Positions 20,051 to 30,014 of a stretch of DNA of 64,000 nucleotides are shown here, piece after piece (the first letter of the stretch is position 1; each line of letters opens with the position of its first letter). The notes under the pieces are model-generated. The model ran no database searches. It saw only the letters and a list, made by a program, of their open reading frames with translations, and was not told the DNA's origin. A program made the position numbers and the translations under genes. The DNA is taken from assembly GCA_964020085.1 (NCBI GenBank), contig OZ026597.1, positions 26,322,448 through 26,386,447 on the forward strand, given 5' to 3'. Source of the DNA: Micromussa lordhowensis. Lineage: Eukaryota; Cnidaria; Anthozoa; Scleractinia; Lobophylliidae.

Positions 20051-21257
20051 AACTTAGGTGGATTAACTCGCCAATCGAATGAAAAGGCAGACAAAGAAAT
20101 CAAAATTGTGGAGGTGGACGTACAGTTTGTTGATTTTCCTTTTTTTTAATGCTGGGTCCGGTAAGGAAAGAAATGCAGTTCAGGCAATGGGGCGACTTTT
20201 CCATAATAACCCTAAGATTGCATCTATATCAGGCCTTGATGACTGACTGCAACAAGCTCCAAATTATTTAGCACGATCTAGACACCAAATACACTCAAAA
20301 ATCAATATTGTGCAAAGATATTTTAAAAGCTCATTTAGCTCAGGATTAACGTTCACATCTTGTCCGCTCACTCGGCCTGTCATCCCCCATACCCGCATGC
20401 TGAAGGATATTTCCTACCACGGATTCCATTATGTCTCAGTCTGGAGACACTGAGTGAAGGTATATGGATAAGTTCTTTCCTTCTTGCCTTTATTCTTTCT
20501 GGAATTATGCGATAACTCTAGCGACTTTCATTGCGCGGCTTATGAATGAACGAAGGAGGGAATAAATGAAGAAATGCCGAACAAAGGTAACTAACAAATC
20601 AACTGTTACAGCGAAACATTCAAATTAGGTTTTTTGGGGTTTGTTTCCCTTTGTTTTCTTTATTTAACTGTTCTTCTATTTTTGGTATTTAGCACTAATT
20701 CATTAGTCGTTAAGATTCGTTTTTGTCCGCTTTATTGTTTGTAGGAACGCTTGTTTTCGTTACTTCGTGTTGTTACATAATCGCTTGTCAAGCCTTTTTA
20801 GAATAAATAGGACCTAGATCTTCGTTTTTTACGCCACTTTCAAGTTTTTAAGCAGCAAGTATGTTTTTTTCATCTCGTGAAGTCAGAACACCGTTAAGGT
20901 AAACCTTTCTTCGTATTATCCACTCCTTCTTGTTTGTTATTTTGGTTAGCTATTATTTTCTATTACTAATTTTTTTATTTTTCTGGTTTATATGTAGTAC
21001 CGTACGAGTCCAAGTTATAAATAAAGGGTTTGGTACACGACTACGGGTAACTTCGGTTACATCAACCCTGAAAAAGCAATCGCAGTTGACAGCTGAAGCA
21101 GCGACTGTTACAACACCTAACGTAAACTTGCGAGACAACCCCCCCCCCCCCCCGAAAGTATCATCAAAGGATTGTGGCCTCAGTTAGATCCCGAAAGTAG
21201 CGACTCCCCAAAAATAACAGCTCCTCCGAAATTAGGTAGCCTAGCCTCAACAAGCCC

Positions 21258-21566
21258 ACCTCAATCAAAGACGGAGGCCCAGGTTCTATAGCATATTTAG
21301 TTCCCAATGATCAATATTCAGGTCAAATACGTATGGAAAAACACGACTTGTATTTGAGAACCGGAGAAACTGAAATGTAAAAAAAACGCGATGTAAAAAA
21401 AATGAAATGAAAAAAAAAAACACCTCAATCAAAGACAGAGGCCCAGGTTCTATAGCATATTTATTTCCCAATGATCAATATTCAGGTCAAATACGTATGA
21501 ATACGTATGGTAAAACACGACTTGTATTTGAGAACCGGAGAAACTGAAATGTAAAAAAAAAACGCG
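21258..21566 (+). repeat. Two-copy ~150 bp duplication inside element B
   Basis: Copies at ~21258-21393 and ~21420-21566 share CACCTCAATCAAAGAC, CCAGGTTCTATAGCATATTT and GAGAACCGGAGAAACTG, separated by an A-rich stretch. A C-run lies nearby at ~21139-21153. Confidence 0.8.
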
Positions 21567-21984
21567 CAGGTGGGTGTTTACTACATTTCTCGAGCCCTTT
21601 TTCTGTGTTTTGTACTCTGATAAAACGCACTCTGCAACAGGGAAGGTCTTGCTTATGCCACGAAGAGTTGTGAAATATCACGGGGTCTAGAACTGAAAAA
21701 TCAATCTATGTGGCAGGAAGAGAGCGCAATCGTACCAACTTTTTATATCATCTTTTGCTCCCCTAAAATAACGAGCCTCCAAAAGCAACAATCCCCAAAT
21801 GCTGCTGCATCATAAAGTAACGAGGGTCGTATATAAAAGCGATGACGAGGAACAAACACAGCTGGAAAAAAAGACATGAATATTGCCGGAGTTAAAGACC
21901 AAAAAAGGACGACGGCCACTGAAAGCCTCTCTCAGTAGAGCAGGGAAGATCTCGGTACCAAGAGCTGACCAAGTGAGCTTAGTG

Positions 21985-22230
21985 TTGGCCGAGTGTTGGT
22001 AAAGTATCGGCCCGAGTGGCGGCCGAGTGGCGGCCCAGTGGCGGCCGAGTCGCGGCCGAGTGGCGGTGAAGTATCAGCCGGGTGTTGGCCGACATGCTTG
22101 TCGGTTCATGTCGACCGACACTCTACCGACACTCGTCCGACATATCGGCCGAGTGTCGGTCGATATATCGGCCGAGTGTCGGTCGCCATATCGGCCGATA
22201 GTATCGACCGACACTCGGCCGACAGATGCC
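21985..22230 (-). repeat. Right iteron array of element B
   Basis: It is the inverted counterpart of the left array, with an inner set of GGCGGCCGAGTGGCGGCC variants at ~22010-22060. Confidence 0.85.
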
Positions 22231-22317
22231 TTAAGTACACATGATCCGGTTCAGGTACTGTTGATATTTAGAAACTATGAGTTGACATTAGAGGCTGTCT
22301 TCGTTAAAAAGGGGAGA

Positions 22318-23943
22318 TGTTACATCATAGTTTTTTGTTACGTCATAGGACTTCTGAAGTTTGTATGCATTTGTGCAGTGTCCAACGTGGATTAAAAGAG
22401 TGTTGTGAGTTAGCTTGTTTTTGCTTATCCCTTTAAGAACGTTTGCGCTAATTGTTTCTGCGCAACTTTTCTGCGCATCTCACATAAGAGAAAGTGTCAC
22501 GCAATGGTTTGTAAACAAATATGGCATCTGCGACGAAAAGTCAAAAAAGAAGTAGAAGTGGGAGATTCATAAAAGGAGGTGAACTAAACCGACGAGAATC
22601 GTCCACTGAAAAGGTTCGAGTTGTAAGTCAGCAATGTTCTGAAGGTGGAAAGGAGCCGGCCAATACAATGTCTGAACGTGAAATTTCTTACCTTTTTGAT
22701 TCCACTTTGAGCTGGATCAATGGAATGTGATAACACAAAAGTCTCCTTAATGTTCTTCAAAGACTTAGCCGGGTAATTCAGGTAATCCACAAATGTCAAA
22801 AAGCTGCAAAAGTACACATAGTTGACCCTCGCCGAGTAAAAAATAATCAGCACATTATCGAATCCCTCTTGTTTTCCTTCGCGTCATTGACTTCCACGTC
22901 ACGACCTGCAAGTAGATTCCAGTCCTGCTCTGGCATGTCGTGCAACAGTGTGACTTTGGAATTCGTCGTCAGTTCAATCGCAATTTGGTCGCTGACCCCT
23001 ACTTTTCTTTCCAGAAACACATTTTATTTACAATTATCTCGTGCAAAAATGAACAAAAAATCAGTGTGGAAAGGTAAAAAAATTTCACAATTTCTGTCCG
23101 CGAGACATCGAATCTTGCCATTGTGCAGCTGCAAGGCGCGTGAAATTATAGTCAGTAAATGTAAACTCATTCTTTGAGGAACCTCACCAGTTGACTATAT
23201 TCACTTAATAGGTCCATTTAAATAATATTTGGCAGATTGCAATATTTGACAATTGCAATATTTTGGGGCTTGCAGCCACTGTGGCCTTCTTCGCTAACAA
23301 AGCCCAATTTACTCAAATTTAGGTGTTCTTTCGGGCATGTTCTCTCCAAAACGAAGTCATTGATCCCCCCCCCCCCCCATTTTTTTTTACATTTCTGACA
23401 TCACTAACTCATCATCTTTCAATGGTAAAATTTTCAGAAAAAAAAACAGTGTTAGAAAATTTTCACGCGAATGTCCTTAAGCCCCGGTAGGAATACTCTA
23501 TTTTTCTAAAACAGTAACTGTAGAGCCACAGACCACAAGTAGTATACAAATTGAAAGCTATTGAAAGAACGTCCAAAATGAAAACAGAAAACCATTCACA
23601 AATACTTTATTCCTTGCATGTATTGGGTATACCCCTAAACAATAGCTCAATTTGCAGCTCTTTTTATGCAGGTTTTTATCAAATATTTACTTGAATATAA
23701 CCGTGTAACAGGCAAATGTTGCAAAAACCTGAGGGGGGGGGAGGTAATCAAGTCTGATACAGGAGGGGGGTATGATTTAATGCTTCCAATGTGCAGATCT
23801 GTCAAAGATCCTTTTGGTGTTTAAACTTCATACAAATTAACAAAATATTAAGCTTATAACAACATTTTATGCCATATGGCACTATCAGGGCTTAAAGGGT
23901 TTTTCTTATTCACTATTTTGGTTCCGTTTCCCTGGTTATAACA
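22318..23943 (+). repeat. 3' LTR of Gypsy-B, split by an insertion
   Basis: It begins TGTTACATCATAG after a polypurine tract and ends GGTTATAACA. It is interrupted after TTTTTGCTTAT and resumes at CTTATTCAC. Confidence 0.85.
22429..23899. mobile_element. 1.47-kb insertion in the Gypsy-B 3' LTR
   Basis: It is bounded by the inverted ends CCCTTTAAG and CTTAAAGGG, and the LTR aligns across it when it is removed. A small open frame from 22521 (start MASATKSQKRSRSGRF) near the left end has no recognised similarity. Homopolymer runs (C at ~23367-23380, G at ~23732) occur inside. The target duplication is unclear. It is probably a non-autonomous DNA element. Confidence 0.6.
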
Positions 23944-26626
23944 TTCACTTTGCTACATATTTAGACAATCAAATGGAATTATGTGACATTCCCTCCATGG
24001 TGGCGGGATGGATATTTTCAGGAACGTTGTAGCTAACGCTAAGTGACAAGTAATACTTGGGTAATTTCCCAAATTTCTCAAGCTTCCTAGCGCATGTTCA
24101 CAAGAACATGTGTGTTTTGCAAAACGTGCTGCGAACGTCAGATTTAGAGCAGTCAAAGTTGTCTTGTTGGTTTTGTTCTACCATGGAGCATTTTCTTAGA
24201 TTCCTGTAGATTTCGACCAGAACACTATACCCTCGTCGATGGACAAAGGTAATTTTTTGTAGCTCAATTTCGTTTTGTTTTTATTTTGCCTTCGTGAGAT
24301 TTTCATGTATTTCGTCAAACAAGCCAACTCGCAAATGGTTCGTTTTCTCATCAATTTCTTTGTCATTTATTACTTCCTAGTTTTACGCCTCTTTCTGTAC
24401 CCTACTGAGGATATATGTGTGTGTCGATTGAATTTGGACCTATTTATCGTGCGAAAGGTTGCCGGTAACAAATGTAATTACACACTTCACTTCCTGAGAT
24501 AATTATTAATGCAAGATGGCAATAGATCGAAGCCAGTGTTTTGGTTGAGCTTTCTATAATTGCAGTCAAAGTGTGTGCCAGGCCAATGCTAAAACAGAAC
24601 TGAGTAAAAACAAGCTTTATATCTATCAAATTGATAGACTAAATGTTAAATAGCATGGCCAGATATAGAAGCTCGCTTCTGCGAAAGGATCAAATTTTAG
24701 AACAAAGAGCTGCTCAAAGAAGACGCAACAAGAGTACCTACGTGCGGAGGTCATCAACTCTCGAAAACCGCAACACTTACGTCGCTCCTATAAACATGAA
24801 GCGTTCCAGACACTAAAATTAAAACTTGATTTAATAGAACAACAATACCTTGACAAAATACATTCTCGCTAAGGACAAATGTAAACGGGCTATAAACACC
24901 CGTGGGAATCTTGTGTTTAGGTGATGAAATTACCATCCAATGGACTCAAAGCAGTCCTCGAGTTTCCTTTCCTGCTTTTCGTCTTCCTGCTACTCCACTT
25001 CGCATCGGCTAGGTTTCCATTCATAAGCAGCTCATCCGGATATGAAACTTCCCCGTTGTCTGCCTTGAAATATTGCAAATTGTTCTCAAAGTTCCAAGCA
25101 GTCAGTTCACAGTGTTGTCAAACATGCTTCATTGAAGTTTATTTTGGAGTCTCCCGACTCGAAACTTAACTCTGACTCCAGTGACGAAAAAGAAATGACT
25201 TATTGAAACAAAACTTGCTCGTTTTAGTCCCAAAACGTACTGGAACTATTAGATTTGCTTTCCATTTTCTCGAGCAAATACTGACCGAGGCGCTATTGTG
25301 TTTGGTTCCTGGTAGACATCATCAGTGACCGTCACCCCAGACTCCCTAAAACTTGGTTGTGAAACACTTCAAGCACTACTTTGAAAGGCACAGAAAATCG
25401 AGGATTCAACCAAATTAAAAAATGTTTTGCCCAGGTACTTCGAATAACAAGTGGATTCATTTTAGTTAGGTGCACTTTAAAGCTGCAGGAGGCAAGGCCG
25501 AAGGAAACATTTCATACAATTACCGTTTTCACACTGTCACACATTTTAGGTCATAACCCCAAATAACCAATGCAAATTTCTCTCAAAGTTTGCAGTGAAA
25601 CTTGTCAGATAAGCGAAATGGATGTGTTTCCTAAGCGATCCGCAGATGTTACACGGTCATATTTTCAATACTATTGCACAGAATGTTTGTCGCACTGCTG
25701 ATGTCCAAACCTTCAAAACATGAGTCTAACAATTTTGTTATCATGTCATTGTAAAGAATTAATCTTCAACTTTTATCTAAATCGAAAGAGAAATAAATGT
25801 TAGCTGGTGGCATACAGCTGCGAGCTATTTACGTGGCATTATATCGGTCGTGACGCCTCTTCAGTGATTGATCACATAACTTTGCTGGCTATGTTATAAA
25901 AACTACGGGATGAAAAGATTAAGTTGTCAGTAGAATTTATACAAATTGCTGGTTGGCTTTAAGCACAAATCAATATTTTGAAAATAGCGTTTGGAAGTCT
26001 GTGGAAGTAATTCCAGTGAGGGTTCTTCAATGGTTCTCACAGATTCACTTCGCTTGTGCCAGTTAGACAAAATCAACCCATCATTTACTTCTTTATTGTA
26101 TCATTGACCGATAATCGCTAGAAAATTGTACAGTTCATCTTTCCTTAAATCTGGGATATTGCTGCAACAGCAGATAGCAATTCTGGAAGGCATTTCTGTG
26201 CACTTTTCGGATGTGTACTGCACCATTCTGAAGGAAATGAGAGGACGTGAGATGTTCAAGCTTCCTGGGTAGACGTCACAACAGCCGCTGGATCCATTCT
26301 CCCCAAACTCGGTCGTGAAACAAAATGGCTGTTTTCGAGATTTCGTTCTGATTAGAATTTAGTGGTGCAATACAGTGAAGAAATCACTTGAATTTGAAAT
26401 ACAATGACTGGTGCATAAATCCTTTTACAAACAAGAAGCAAAGGAGATAATTATTAATAAAGATTAAGATTAATATATTAAAGACGATCAAAAGTATGTA
26501 ATACCGCTAATAAGCCACCCGCAGAGCAAACTGATGAGGTCATTGATCACAAACCGAAAGTAAACTAATCCTTTCACGGATTCCGAAACAATTAAATTCT
26601 ATTTCCTCGAAACTATTTAATCACGT
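23944..26626. other. Decayed intergenic sequence
   Basis: No gene is recognised. A GGTGCACTTTAA motif at ~25468-25479 matches the right end of the TTAA MITE at 3965-4395. Stretches near 25320 and 26270 (CGGTCGTGAAACA-like) resemble that MITE's interior, so this may be a degraded relative. Confidence 0.35.
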
Positions 26627-26685
26627 TCAATAACAACTTCTATCGAATTTATATTCAGCAATCGTACCAAGTGAAACTTCTGTAC

Positions 26686-26866
26686 CTTCCTGAACGTCAG
26701 AGTCTTCCTCATTCGTTGAGGGTGTCCTTGCGCTGTCGTCAACTGACGGTGAACTCGGTTCTTCTTTTGCCTTCAATATTCGATAGCCACACTTAAAGCA
26801 GTAAGCATAGTCTTCTCCAAGAGCAGTGTTTTCACACTCTGGATTTGGACACTTCATTTTCGGCAT
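26686..26866 (-). CDS. First coding exon of a zinc-ribbon protein
   Basis: A start codon at 26866 opens a 60-codon exon ending at a possible donor (GGAAG|GTACAG). The N-terminus, MPKMKCPNPECENTALGEDY then CFKCGYRI, has two cysteine pairs of a small zinc ribbon. An acidic, serine-rich linker follows. N-terminal zinc ribbons of this type begin RNF213-like E3 ligases and other proteins, but one exon cannot identify the gene. Downstream exons would lie to the left, and none was recognised, so this may be an orphan exon. Confidence 0.4.
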
Positions 26867-27010
26867 CTCAGGACGGTGTTTGAGATACTAATAAAAGAGA
26901 CAACTCGCACCCCGCTCTCCATCTTCAGCGGGCTTTACATTTCCGCGCGTGTTCTCCGAAAGGCGGAAGTGATTCCTGGAAACGAAGCCGAGATGGAAGG
27001 GATAAGGGTG

Positions 27011-27045
27011 GGATGGGAGGGGAGGGGAGGGGAGGGGAGGGGAGG
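27011..27045 (+). repeat. (GGAGG)n microsatellite
   Basis: Seven or so GGGGA units lie immediately left of an inverted-repeat element. Confidence 0.9.
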
Positions 27046-27046
27046 G

Positions 27047-27897
27047 CTAGTGTTATCGGCATCCCCGAGGGGGGGAACCCGGGCTGATGTGGGGGAATAT
27101 GGGGACTTTGTGGGGACTTTGCAACAAATTTCTGCCCTTGTGGTGGGGGAAATGTGGGGACTTAGATTTTTTAATGCCCAACTCTCGGGGATCGCTTCTG
27201 TTCAACTGAGAGGAGATTGGGAACGATCGGTTGTTCGCTCGTTCAAAGGCTCGAACAGATATTTTACCGAAATGATCCGTTTGGTGCCCCTGACAAACAA
27301 AAAAGTAGACATTTTCAATTTCACATTGTGCTTAGAAGCAGACAATGAACGTGTTGATATTTTAAAAGTTCTTTATTAATGTTTCTCGAACCATATACAT
27401 TACTCATTAATCAGGACAAATTTAGAACAGCATTAAGGATAGACAAAGTTGATTTTTTTTAAATATTCACAAGAATCTTAATTTCTGAAGTATCACAGTA
27501 ACCGTTCAGAGTACTCCGAAAACAAAAGAACGTTGTGTTTAATAAACCATCATGATAGTGTGTTTTCCCTTGTTCTTCATCAGTCCGGATAGATTTAAAA
27601 CAGAATCTGGGGAATTCAGGACGGGAAGAAAAGTTGAAATTTTCACCAGACTGCGAGCAGCTTAGGTAGTATTCAAGAAAAAATCCCAGCGTTTGCTAAC
27701 TGTTCAAAGAGCCAAAATAAAGTTCTGAAGCCAGTTGGGTGCTTGTCTTCGCCAAATAGTGAGGCCTTTGCAAGAAAAAAATTCCCCCAGGGGTGGGGAA
27801 ATACAAGAACTTTGAAATGAACAATTTGCAAAGTCCCCACATCAGCCCGGGTTCCCCCCCCCCCCCTCCTCGGGGAAGCCGATGACAAGTGCATTAG
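27047..27897. mobile_element. Inverted-repeat MITE with G-rich termini
   Basis: The left end reads CTAGTGTTATCGGCATCCCC, then GGGGAACCCGGGCTGATGTG. The right end is the complement, with a CATCGGCTTCCCCGAG core and a 14-C run at ~27855. The inverted match covers about 80 bp. The interior is non-coding; an open plus-strand frame from 26876 to 27379 runs through microsatellite and terminus sequence and is not considered a gene. Confidence 0.7.
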
Positions 27898-28969
27898 TCT
27901 ACCGAGAAATTTAACTGAAGAGAAAAGTCATGTCTACAAGCTTTCCCCTAAAAGTGCATGACTACAATGTCTTTATCTGAAACACCGAATCATTGAGGCG
28001 AAGGCGGTGCGCATTTCCAAATATCTCGTCTACCTCTGATTACGTCTGATTATGTCCCGGGGATTATGTCTGCTCCGATTTACGTCTCAAATTTCAAAAT
28101 TACGTCTCAAAAAAACACAGGAACACAGGTAAATAATAGTACATTTACGCTGATAGAGTGTTTGGATACGCTGTGACAGGCCGAAATGAGATTAGGATGC
28201 GTTCTCTTGTTCCTCCGGAACGTAAAAAGCAGGTCAGAGCTCATGCAAAGAGGACTGCCTATTTCCATGGTTTTTGGCAAAGTGCCAGTCACATGTGCGT
28301 GAGGGGAGAAGCGCAAAATATTTCTTGCATGTATGGCACACAGCTGCATTGTGGTGTGAGTGTTGCAATGTTTTGCGTTAGAACTCAAGAAGACTCAAGA
28401 AGAACTTCGCTAAACTTACAACTTTTAAAAGCAGTTTCTTTATTAGGAACGTGGACACGTAGACTATCCTTATGATGATGTTGCTTATTGTCCTTAAACT
28501 GTAATAAAATAAATAAATAAATATATAAACATAGTTAATGGAGGGGAATGGTTAGAAATGTGTATGCATTTGGCTGGACCTTTGTAAGAAAGATAGGAAG
28601 CCCTTCAGACCTTCTGCAACATTGCAATTCATAGTTGGAAGAATTAGAAAAAATATATATCTGCTGGAGCTTTGTGGTGATCACGTGAGCTGTCACTTCA
28701 TTCCCTGGCGTGAACAAACCATGACAACAATCAAGATGATTTGGTTTTATCAACTGTAAATATCCACCACTTTCACCGACACTGAGGTGAATAATTGTTT
28801 TAGTATATACCAAACAAGCTGAATAACTTGCAGCCCAAAGAGTAACTTCATTAGTTAAAATATAGCGACAAAAGCCACTTTGTGTTTTTCTTCGGCATTT
28901 GGCTAATCACCTCCGAGCTAGCCAATCAGCGCGCGCGAAAAGTACTTGTGTGGTAAATATACTAATGTG
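27898..28969. other. Intergenic sequence
   Basis: It contains TTACGTCTCAAA-type short repeats at ~28035-28110 and an AATAAATA tract at ~28505-28530. An open frame at 28158-28475 has no recognised similarity. Confidence 0.35.
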
Positions 28970-29043
28970 AAAGAGATTCGGAAGCTGACGTTTCGAGCGT
29001 TATAATTAGCCCTTCATCGAAACGTCAGCTTCCGAATCTCTTT
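28970..29043. repeat. Perfect 27-bp-arm hairpin, Penelope-type terminal sequence
   Basis: Arms 28970-28996 and 29017-29043 are perfectly complementary around a 20-bp loop. The core AGCTGACGTTTCGAGCGTTA and the following ACGGCGGCCAATTCACATTA resemble sequence I associate with ends of anthozoan Penelope-like elements. It lies about 300 bp upstream of the whirlin start codon. Confidence 0.6.
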
Positions 29044-29219
29044 ACGGCGGCCAATTCACATTATCAACCCAGTTGATAAAACCAAATTATCTTGTAATAT
29101 TCCCATCGACGCAGCACCACAGTTTCTTTAGAAACTTGCTCCCTTCATTCATGACAACAATCACCTTGTCACACAGCACTTGAGAGGTCACATGACCTAT
29201 GTGGTCGCCTAACTTCACG

Positions 29220-29357
29220 AGATTTGTTTGGGCTCAGAAAATTAGCGAACTGAGGGAATAACGGAGGTGTATATCGGATACTATTAGCGCAGTCGTTAGG
29301 GATTTCATGCTGTATGGCATAGATATCAGTTAGAATCATACGCAAGAGGCTTGGGAT
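29220..29357 (+). promoter_or_regulatory. WHRN: Probable WHRN 5' untranslated/promoter region
   Basis: This non-coding stretch sits between the upstream repeat debris and the start codon. No TATA box or clear initiator was identified; it is assigned by position only. Confidence 0.3.
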
Positions 29358-30014
29358 ATGGGAGATGTTTCAGCAGAAAGATCGTCGCGAGGGAGACCAA
29401 GGAAAATTTCCGAGAACGTTCGCGAACTGCACGCTGCGCTGACAAAGGTACTCAACAACGAAGATCGAACGTTTTTAATTCAATCACTAAACCAATATCA
29501 AAGAGAAAAGAATGTCAATAATCTTGTGGCATCTCTCAAGTCGGTCCTCGATACACCAAGAAAGAGAGAAGTATACCCACTGTTACGGCAAATTGTTCCC
29601 CATCATGACCAACAAATTTTCTGCAGACTTTGGGAGCAACATTTCGAAACCCGCCAACGTTCAAAGTCGCCCGGTCGATCGCCGGCGAGTCTTCGCAGGA
29701 TTCCCACCTCATCGAGTCTTCCGGACAATCTTCATAGGCAGGCATCGGATTCAGGGATAGATCTTCCAAATTTAACGCAATACCCTTCTTCGGGGGACGT
29801 GAAGTATCCCATCAAGAGAATAACCGTGAAGCGGCCTTCAAACGCCGGATTTGGCTTTTGCATTCGCGGAGGAGCCGAACATAGCGTTGGTTTGTATGTG
29901 TCCTCCGTGGACGAGAACTCCGTTGCTGAAAGGGAAGGTCTTTCACCCGGAGATCATATCTTTCAAGTCAATGGGACCAAATTTGACGGACTTACACACG
30001 CGCAAGCTGTCAAG
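29358..30014 (+). CDS. WHRN: WHRN exon 1: HN1 domain and most of PDZ1
   Basis: The ATG follows in-frame non-coding sequence, and the exon ends at donor AAG|GTAACA in phase 0. It encodes residues 1-219: a basic start, the helical harmonin-N-like domain (ENVRELHAALTKVL to FCRLWEQHFE), a serine-rich linker, and PDZ1 with its carboxylate loop GFGF at 164-167. Confidence 0.95.

Larger units (their letters stand above)
19355..22247. mobile_element. Element B: CpG-rich inverted-repeat element with iterated termini
   Basis: The 8-bp direct repeat GGTTCAGG flanks it (19347-19354, 22248-22255). Inverted ends beginning GGATCATGTGTACTTAAGG are nearly identical for about 100 bp, and are built of iterations of GTCGGCCGAGTGTCGGTCGA. 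The iterations contain nested palindromes (TCGGCCGA, TATCGGCCGATA). The 2.9-kb interior has no recognisable transposase. Its architecture parallels element A. The superfamily is unassigned; 8-bp duplication would fit Zisupton or other groups. Confidence 0.85.
15304..23943 (+). mobile_element. Gypsy-B: second nested Ty3/gypsy-like LTR retrotransposon
   Basis: A perfect 5-bp duplication TTCAC (15299-15303, 23944-23948) flanks LTRs beginning TGTTA and ending TAACA. A primer-binding-like TTTGGCGACAAGGATGGGAT follows the 5' LTR, and a polypurine tract (AAAAAGGGGAGA, 22306-22317) precedes the 3' LTR. The original coding part is heavily deleted: a gag fragment, then integrase, with no reverse transcriptase. 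Later insertions are a CR1-like LINE, a 280-bp segment in pol, element B in the 3' region, and a 1.47-kb insert in the 3' LTR. Confidence 0.9.

Noticed and set aside
19373..22230. Regular repeats that could suggest a CRISPR array
   Set aside because: Units are contiguous, degenerate and palindromic with no unique spacers, and they are mirrored at both ends of a transposon in animal DNA.
24921..25169. Open frame with a hydrophobic, signal-peptide-like start
   Set aside because: It lies in decayed intergenic DNA, lacks splice context and similarity, and the hydrophobic run can arise by chance in T-rich sequence.
26527..26570. CTGATGAG...GAAA string resembling a hammerhead ribozyme core
   Set aside because: A short stem II can be drawn, but no matching stems I and III or cleavage site were found around it.
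26876..27379. 167-codon open frame on the plus strand
   Set aside because: It runs through a GGAGG microsatellite and the terminus of a MITE, and shows no protein-like composition or similarity.
28158..28475. 105-codon open frame on the plus strand
   Set aside because: No recognisable domain, no splice context, and surrounded by repeat debris.
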